Part shown: in pieces, positions 59,717 to 64,000 of the stretch
Layout of the letters: every line of letters begins with the position of its first letter
Numbering within the stretch: the first letter of the stretch is position 1
Assembly: GCF_008281175.1 (NCBI RefSeq)
Contig: NZ_CP036524.1
Span: 3,410,001 to 3,474,000, forward strand
From: [Clostridium] hylemonae DSM 15053
GTDB lineage: Bacteria > Bacillota > Clostridia > Lachnospirales > Lachnospiraceae
DNA: 64,000 bases
Direction of reading: 5' to 3'
The notes under the pieces: generated by a model
What the model saw: only the letters and a program-made list of their open reading frames with translations
Told to the model about the DNA's origin: nothing
Databases searched by the model: none
Translations under genes and position numbers: made by a program

Positions 59717-60542
59717 GAAGCGCCGCCTCCTTTCTCTCTGCCAGATCTTTTCTGATCTGCGCAAGTTCCTCTTCATTCGGGACCTTATGATGCCAGTTTG
59801 CCTTGTTCTCCATCACGGAAGAGCCCTTGCCCTTCACCGTGTTGGCGATCAGCACGGTGGGCTGTCCCTTCACCGTCTTCGCCTCCTCAAACGCCGCGTG
59901 CAGCTGATCGATGTCGTTGCCGTCCGCCACGTCGATAACGTGCCAGCCGAAGGCGCCAAACCTTTCATGCAGGTCGTCGTGTCCCATCACGTCCTCCGTA
60001 TTGCCGGATATCTGCAGCCGGTTCCGGTCCACCACCGCGCACAGGTTGTCGAGCTTATACTGGCAGGCCGCCATGGCGCCCTCCCACACAGAGCCCTCAG
60101 CCAGCTCGCCGTCGCCCATCACCGTGTACACCCGGTAGTCCTGGCCGTTCATCTTTCCTGCCAGCGCCATGCCGACACAGACCGGAAGGCCGTGCCCAAG
60201 GGAGCCTGAGTTCATCTCCACTCCCGGCAGCTTGTTGTTCGGGTGGCCGATGAATTTGGAGCCGAACTTGCTGAACGTGGAAATCAGTTCCTTTTTGTCA
60301 AAGAAGCCTTTCTCCGCCAGCACCGCGTAGTATGCCTCCACGGAATGTCCCTTGCTCATGACGAACTTGTCACGGTCCGGGTCGTCCTGATTCTCAGGAC
60401 TTATGTTCATCTGGCAGAAGTACAGCTCTGTCAGGATCTCAAGCACGCTCATGTCGCCGCCGATGTGGCCGGCCTTTCCTTCCACGATCATGTCGATCAC
60501 GGTCTCCCTCAGCCCGTAGGCCAATGCTTTTAGATTGCTCAT
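59709..60542 (-). CDS. Transketolase-like N-terminal subunit
   Basis: This 277-residue protein has the thiamin diphosphate domain: GKAGHIGGDMSVLEIL, FVMSKGHSVEAYYAVLAE, GSLGHGLPVCVGMALAGK and the TPP motif GDGELAEGSVWEGAMAACQYKLDNLCAVVDRN (core GDGELAEGS...N). Split transketolases in sugar operons often act on specialised ketose phosphates. GAGGAGAATGATT precedes the ATG at 60542; the isomerase stop is at 60545. Confidence 0.92.
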   Translation of the reverse strand: MSNLKALAYGLRETVIDMIVEGKAGHIGGDMSVLEILTELYFCQMNISPENQDDPDRDKFVMSKGHSVEAYYAVLAEKGFFDKKELISTFSKFGSKFIGHPNNKLPGVEMNSGSLGHGLPVCVGMALAGKMNGQDYRVYTVMGDGELAEGSVWEGAMAACQYKLDNLCAVVDRNRLQISGNTEDVMGHDDLHERFGAFGWHVIDVADGNDIDQLHAAFEEAKTVKGQPTVLIANTVKGKGSSVMENKANWHHKVPNEEELAQIRKDLAERKEAALHG

Positions 60543-60544
60543 AA

Positions 60545-61945
60545 TCATTCTCCTCTTAAATATGCTTTGACGTCTTCTTCGATCGGGTCATAAAAGTCAG
60601 GTTTTACGCCAATATATTTACATGCTTCATATAATACCGGAACGATGTCCTTGTGAATGCCCACGCAGTGGTGAATGTAAGGTCCTTCCACGATCTTTGC
60701 CTCAAGCCGCTTGATGTTTTCCACCTCTACCCAGAGATATGTCCCCATTCCCTTCGGGCCGTCCACGCCTTTGGCGTTGCCAAGAAGCAGCGAATACTCT
60801 CCGTTGTCCCCGTCGAACCGACACAGCGTCACATCGCCGTGCTTCGCCTCCGCCGTAAGGCTTCCCGGATGGTCAAATGCCAGCGGATATGTAAGCTGCG
60901 GCTTCTCCTTTGCCACCGAAATGGGCCACGGTCCGCAGTGCTGCAGCAGCTCTCCGTTCTCGATATCCGGATGGCGGATCGTCCAGTCTGCAAAGAAACC
61001 TCTCGTCTCCCCCATTCCTGCCGCTTCCACCATAAGCGCCGTGATGGCTCCGTGGATATCTGTCTCACATACGACTGGTATTCCCTTGTCATTCAGGATA
61101 GCGTTTGCCGCACACGGCATAACACCGAGTTCCGTCTGAAGCGCGTTCCAGCACTGGATCGCCGCAGCGCCACAGCCATACTTCTCCACGAGCCGTTCCA
61201 TCGCCACCGCAAGGGCAGCCACATTCTCCACCTCATTGTCCTTGATCTTGACTTCCATGTTCTCCCTGATATAGGAGATCATCTCCGCCAGTCTGCCGCC
61301 TTCTTCCTTAACCGCTTTCACTTCCTGCGTAAGCTCCGTCATCGGAACCGGGGCGAGCTGTACATTGAACTTCTCCAGCAGCTCCCCTTCGTTGCACATC
61401 GTCGTCCAGAAATCAAACGGCCTCGTGGAGATCTGGAGTATTCTTATATTGCGGAATGTTTTTACTACATTGCACACCGCCATAAAGTCCCTCAGTCCTC
61501 TTTCAAATACCGGATCATTTAATCTGCAGTTTGTCACATATGTAAATGGAATCTGAAATCTTCTCAGCACCTTCCCGGTGGCGAACAGGCCGCACTGCGT
61601 ATCTCTCAGCCTCACACCGTTCTCTTCCGGGCGCTCATCCAGCGGCCCCCAGAGCATTACCGGTACGTCCATTTCCTTTGCAAGTCTTGCGCAGACATAT
61701 TCTGTTCCGAAGTTGCAGTGAGGGAACATGATCCCGTCAACGCCTTCCTTCTTGAACTTTGCCGCTATCTTCTTCACGTCATTGTCATCATAGAGAAGAC
61801 CTTCCTCATTGATGTCGTCGATATCCACAAAATCGATCCCCAGCTCTCTCAGTCTGTCTGCCGTTAGTCCCCTGTACTTGATCGCATCCGGCGCGCTGAA
61901 AATACTTCTTCTTGTCGGCGCAAATCCCAATTTGATAGTTGCCAT
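60545..61945 (-). CDS. L-fucose/L-arabinose isomerase-family protein
   Basis: This 466-residue protein belongs to the FucI/AraA-type isomerase superfamily: an N-terminal Rossmann-like half (KLGFAPTRRSIFSAPDA, GIMFPHCNFGTEYVCARLAKE), a middle part with QISTRPFDFWTTMCNEGELLE and CAAAIQCWNALQTELG-type metal-site regions, and a C-terminal CETDIHGAITALMVEAAG segment with E and D ligands. Members interconvert aldoses and ketoses with Mn2+. It is the first enzyme gene after the LacI regulator, so it probably makes the ketose that is then phosphorylated and cleaved. The substrate is unknown. Confidence 0.85.
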   Translation of the reverse strand: MATIKLGFAPTRRSIFSAPDAIKYRGLTADRLRELGIDFVDIDDINEEGLLYDDNDVKKIAAKFKKEGVDGIMFPHCNFGTEYVCARLAKEMDVPVMLWGPLDERPEENGVRLRDTQCGLFATGKVLRRFQIPFTYVTNCRLNDPVFERGLRDFMAVCNVVKTFRNIRILQISTRPFDFWTTMCNEGELLEKFNVQLAPVPMTELTQEVKAVKEEGGRLAEMISYIRENMEVKIKDNEVENVAALAVAMERLVEKYGCGAAAIQCWNALQTELGVMPCAANAILNDKGIPVVCETDIHGAITALMVEAAGMGETRGFFADWTIRHPDIENGELLQHCGPWPISVAKEKPQLTYPLAFDHPGSLTAEAKHGDVTLCRFDGDNGEYSLLLGNAKGVDGPKGMGTYLWVEVENIKRLEAKIVEGPYIHHCVGIHKDIVPVLYEACKYIGVKPDFYDPIEEDVKAYLRGE

Positions 61946-61980
61946 CTTTCTTCCTCCATTCTTATGCTTTGCTGCACTGT

Positions 61981-62988
61981 TTATCTTTCAATTTGTCTGA
62001 CACTGTCTCTTTCTATAAATTGTGTGCAGACCTGGATCTTCATCTTTATATCTTTCCCTGAATACTTAATATGGTCCAGCGCTCTTCTGACCGCCACTTC
62101 CCCCATCTCCTGCTTGAACACCCGAACCGTCGTAAGACCCGGGGTGGAGACGGTCCCAAACCTGATATCGTCAAAACCGACGATGGAAATGTCTTCCGGA
62201 ATGCGTATCCCCTTTTCCTTCATGGCCCTCATCGCTCCGATGGCTATCACATCATTGTCCGCAAAAAATGCAGTCGGAAGCCTGTCGGTATGTTCCAGAT
62301 ATTTTTTCATGTCCTGGTAAGCCGATTCCAGCTTTGTTCCTACCGTGACCTCATATTCCGGCTTCCTTACAAGGCGGTGTCTGCCCATCACTCTGTGGTA
62401 ACCGTATTCCCGGTATCTGAAAGACTTTATCCGGTAATCCCCTCTCAGGTACCCAATCTCACGGTGTCCTTTTTCTACGAGATATTCCATCGCATTGCAC
62501 ACCGCGTCCGTATTGTTGATCATGATACCGTCAAATATCATCTCGTCACTCCATCCGTCCAACACGATGAGGTAACCTTTATAGTCGTAAAACGGAACAT
62601 AGTCCTCTTCCGTCATCTCTGTCCCAAGCAGTATCACAAGGCAGTTCGTATCTTCCAGAAACTCTTTCAGCCTGATCTCAAAAGATTCATCTTCATAATT
62701 CAGATGACAGAACGTTGTCTCATACCCAAGCTCCTTGGCCTGACGTTCAACGCCTTCGATCATGGCCGGAAATATCTGGCTGTCATCAATGATAAGTCCG
62801 TTTTTTCTGTATGTGACAAACTTGATCTTCGTGATCGTCTTCCCCTGCTGATATCCGAGCGTCTCCGCTGCCTTTAATATCTTTTCAGAGGTAACGGGAT
62901 TGACTCCCTTTTTGCGGTTCAAAGCATTTGAGACGGTCGCGGGAGAAAAACCTGTGATCTGGCTTATCTTTTTTATACTGACTTTCAC
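61981..62988 (-). CDS. LacI-family transcriptional regulator of the pentose-type operon
   Basis: The regulator has 335 residues. An N-terminal LacI helix-turn-helix (SIKKISQITGFSPATVSNALN, then KKGVNPVTSEKILKAAETLGY) is followed by a sugar-sensing periplasmic-binding-like core (PTAFFADNDVIAIGAMRAMKEKG, ISIVGFDDIRFG). The start is a GTG at 62988. It lies 35 bp before the isomerase gene on the same strand, with no terminator between, so it is probably part of the operon it controls. It is closely similar to the partial regulator at 63440. Confidence 0.92.
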   Translation of the reverse strand: MKVSIKKISQITGFSPATVSNALNRKKGVNPVTSEKILKAAETLGYQQGKTITKIKFVTYRKNGLIIDDSQIFPAMIEGVERQAKELGYETTFCHLNYEDESFEIRLKEFLEDTNCLVILLGTEMTEEDYVPFYDYKGYLIVLDGWSDEMIFDGIMINNTDAVCNAMEYLVEKGHREIGYLRGDYRIKSFRYREYGYHRVMGRHRLVRKPEYEVTVGTKLESAYQDMKKYLEHTDRLPTAFFADNDVIAIGAMRAMKEKGIRIPEDISIVGFDDIRFGTVSTPGLTTVRVFKQEMGEVAVRRALDHIKYSGKDIKMKIQVCTQFIERDSVRQIER

Positions 62989-63019
62989 TCTTCACCGCCC
63001 CTTAACTGTTTATATCTGT

Positions 63020-63047
63020 ATTATAAGCGTTTATATAAATTATTCAA
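63020..63047 (-). promoter_or_regulatory. Predicted promoter with embedded operator, pentose-type operon
   Basis: On the minus strand TTGAAT (63047-63042), a 16-bp spacer and TATAAT (63025-63020). The spacer holds ATTTATATAAAC (63040-63029), which recurs twice upstream, so repressor binding here would block the promoter. Confidence 0.6.
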
Positions 63048-63330
63048 TACTTTTTATGTAAAAACTCCATTTTAATTTACATTTTGTTTAATTACAATAG
63101 ATTTAACCAGTTGTTTTTGTGTACTATTAACAATATATCTATTCCACATTTACATTTTATTCACATTTAACGCTTTGTTTTGGTAAACGTTCATATGAAT
63201 ATTTATATAAACATTTATATAAACTATGTCATAATATGTAAATTATTGTCAGTACAAAAAGCATTACCGCTTCACAAGCACCTTCCGAACGTTATTTTCC
63301 GCTTTCTATGCTGAACGGCACCACTAAAAA
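63048..63330. promoter_or_regulatory. AT-rich regulatory region with repeated operator-like motifs
   Basis: No gene is seen. ATTTATATAAAC occurs in tandem at 63201-63212 and 63213-63224. TTCATATGAA (63190-63199) is a palindrome, and TGGTAAACGTTCA (63181-63193) resembles a catabolite-response or LacI-type site with a central CG. Confidence 0.5.
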
Positions 63331-63392
63331 ACAGCCGGTCCTCCGGCTCTCGTTCACGATCAGTGCAGAACAAGGGCCGGAGGACCGGCTGT
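63325..63392 (-). terminator. Terminator of the second LacI gene
   Basis: ACAGCCGGTCCTCCGGC (63331-63347) pairs perfectly with 63376-63392 and is followed by TTTTTT on the minus strand. A second stem (63407-63417 with 63422-63432, GCGGGCGGTAC) lies between it and the stop codon. Confidence 0.9.
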
Positions 63393-63439
63393 ATCACAAA
63401 CCACAGGCGGGCGGTACATTCGTACCGCCCGCAAACCCG

Positions 63440-64000
63440 CTATATTTTTCTAACACTCGCACGTTCCACAAAGTCCGTGCAGACCTGTATCTTCGTCTTG
63501 ATCTTCTTCCCGTCCTCAACCGAGCGCATCAGCTCCCGCACCGCCATCTCTCCCATCTCGTGCTTATATACATGGATCGTAGTAAGAGGCGGATCCGAGA
63601 TCGCGCCGAACGATATATTGTCAAATCCTATGATGGACACATCGCCCGGTATGTCGTATCCCCGTTCCTTCAGCGCCTGCATCGCCCCGATGGCGATCGT
63701 ATCGTTATCCGCAAAAAACGCAGTCGGAAGTATGGGCGTCTCCTCCAGATATTTCCGCATGCCCTCATAGGCCGTCTCGATCTTCGTCCCGACAGTCGCG
63801 ATATACTCAGGCTGCACCGGCAGGTGATGCCTGTCCATAACTCTCCTGTAGCCGATCTCGCGGTAACAGAATGCCTGTATGCGAAAGTCCCCCCGCAGAT
63901 ATCCGATATCACGGTGTCCCTTATCGATCAGATATTCAACCGCCCTGGCCGCGGAATCTGTATTGCTTATCAGTACACTGTCAAAAAAGTAGCGGTCACT
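63440..64000 (-). CDS. LacI-family regulator, 5' part beyond the window
   Basis: The frame is open to the window edge and shows only the sugar-sensing core: SDRYFFDSVLISNTDSAARA, VEYLIDKGHRDIGYLRGDF, PTAFFADNDTIAIGAMQALKERG, VSIIGFDNISFG and a C-terminal IKTKIQVCTDFVERASVRKI. It is strongly similar along its length to the regulator at 61981-62988, so the two are recent paralogues. The helix-turn-helix lies outside the window. Confidence 0.9.
   Translation of the reverse strand, partial: SDRYFFDSVLISNTDSAARAVEYLIDKGHRDIGYLRGDFRIQAFCYREIGYRRVMDRHHLPVQPEYIATVGTKIETAYEGMRKYLEETPILPTAFFADNDTIAIGAMQALKERGYDIPGDVSIIGFDNISFGAISDPPLTTIHVYKHEMGEMAVRELMRSVEDGKKIKTKIQVCTDFVERASVRKI

Noticed and set aside
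58787-61945. Sulfoquinovose (sulfo-transketolase) pathway
   Set aside because: A split transketolase fits, but no sulfosugar-specific isomerase, sulfolactaldehyde reductase or sulfonate exporter lies in this operon; the TauE/SafE gene is about 57 kb away.

Overview
The window reads as a chromosome segment of a gut-type Firmicute, most likely a Lachnospiraceae clostridium. The reasons are strong AGGAGG ribosome-binding sites, consensus TTGACA/TATAAT promoters, many lipoprotein ABC binding proteins, a FeoA-FeoA-FeoB-FeoB-associated cluster, RpoB and RpoC with acidic tails, and a Tn4451-type mobilizable element. Family and genus are inferred, not proven. Almost all host genes lie on the minus strand.

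Layout, left to right. (1) 52-1623: an HD-domain hydrolase and a TauE/SafE permease, divergently arranged. (2) 1570-7925: a leftward operon that mixes sugar-importer parts (a propeller-fused binding lipoprotein and two MalF/MalG-type permeases) with efflux-type parts (an HlyD-like adaptor and a MacB/FtsX-like membrane protein) and encodes no ATPase. Beside it are a small secreted protein and a membrane-anchored XRE regulator. (3) 9341-15859: a complete Ugp/Msm-type ABC importer with a PHP phosphoesterase and a HAD phosphatase, preceded by a MATE exporter. (4) 17448-21792: an M24 peptidase and a fur-feoA-feoA-feoB operon with a perfect promoter and a Fur box. (5) 21973-29483: rpoB-rpoC with its own promoter. 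(6) 29686-35218: a five-gene peptide/nickel-type ABC importer.

(7) About 35595-41489: a decayed mobilizable element with near-identical terminal inverted repeats. Its serine recombinase has lost the zinc-ribbon region. Its relaxase survives only as a tail fused to a Cys-rich VLP protein, and its XRE gene is cut by one stop codon. Its cargo is a row of small genes (two GNAT acetyltransferases and a 28-residue membrane peptide), with a related palindromic repeat before or after each one. This cassette-like arrangement is the least explained structure in the window.

(8) 41553-46232: an AqpZ-type water channel, an MscS channel carrying two extracytoplasmic sensor regions, and an orphan amino-acid-type binding lipoprotein, which together suggest an osmotic or ligand-gated unit. 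(9) 46503-50790: a BspA-type leucine-rich-repeat surface protein and a LytTR response regulator. (10) 51165-64000: a pentose-type operon of about 12 kb (LacI regulator, FucI-family isomerase, two-subunit transketolase, ribose-type ABC importer with a DUF2291 lipoprotein, RbsD, RbsK, FGGY kinase). Perfect palindromic repeats bracket its transporter block. A second, paralogous LacI gene runs off the right edge.

No tRNA, rRNA or CRISPR array was seen.
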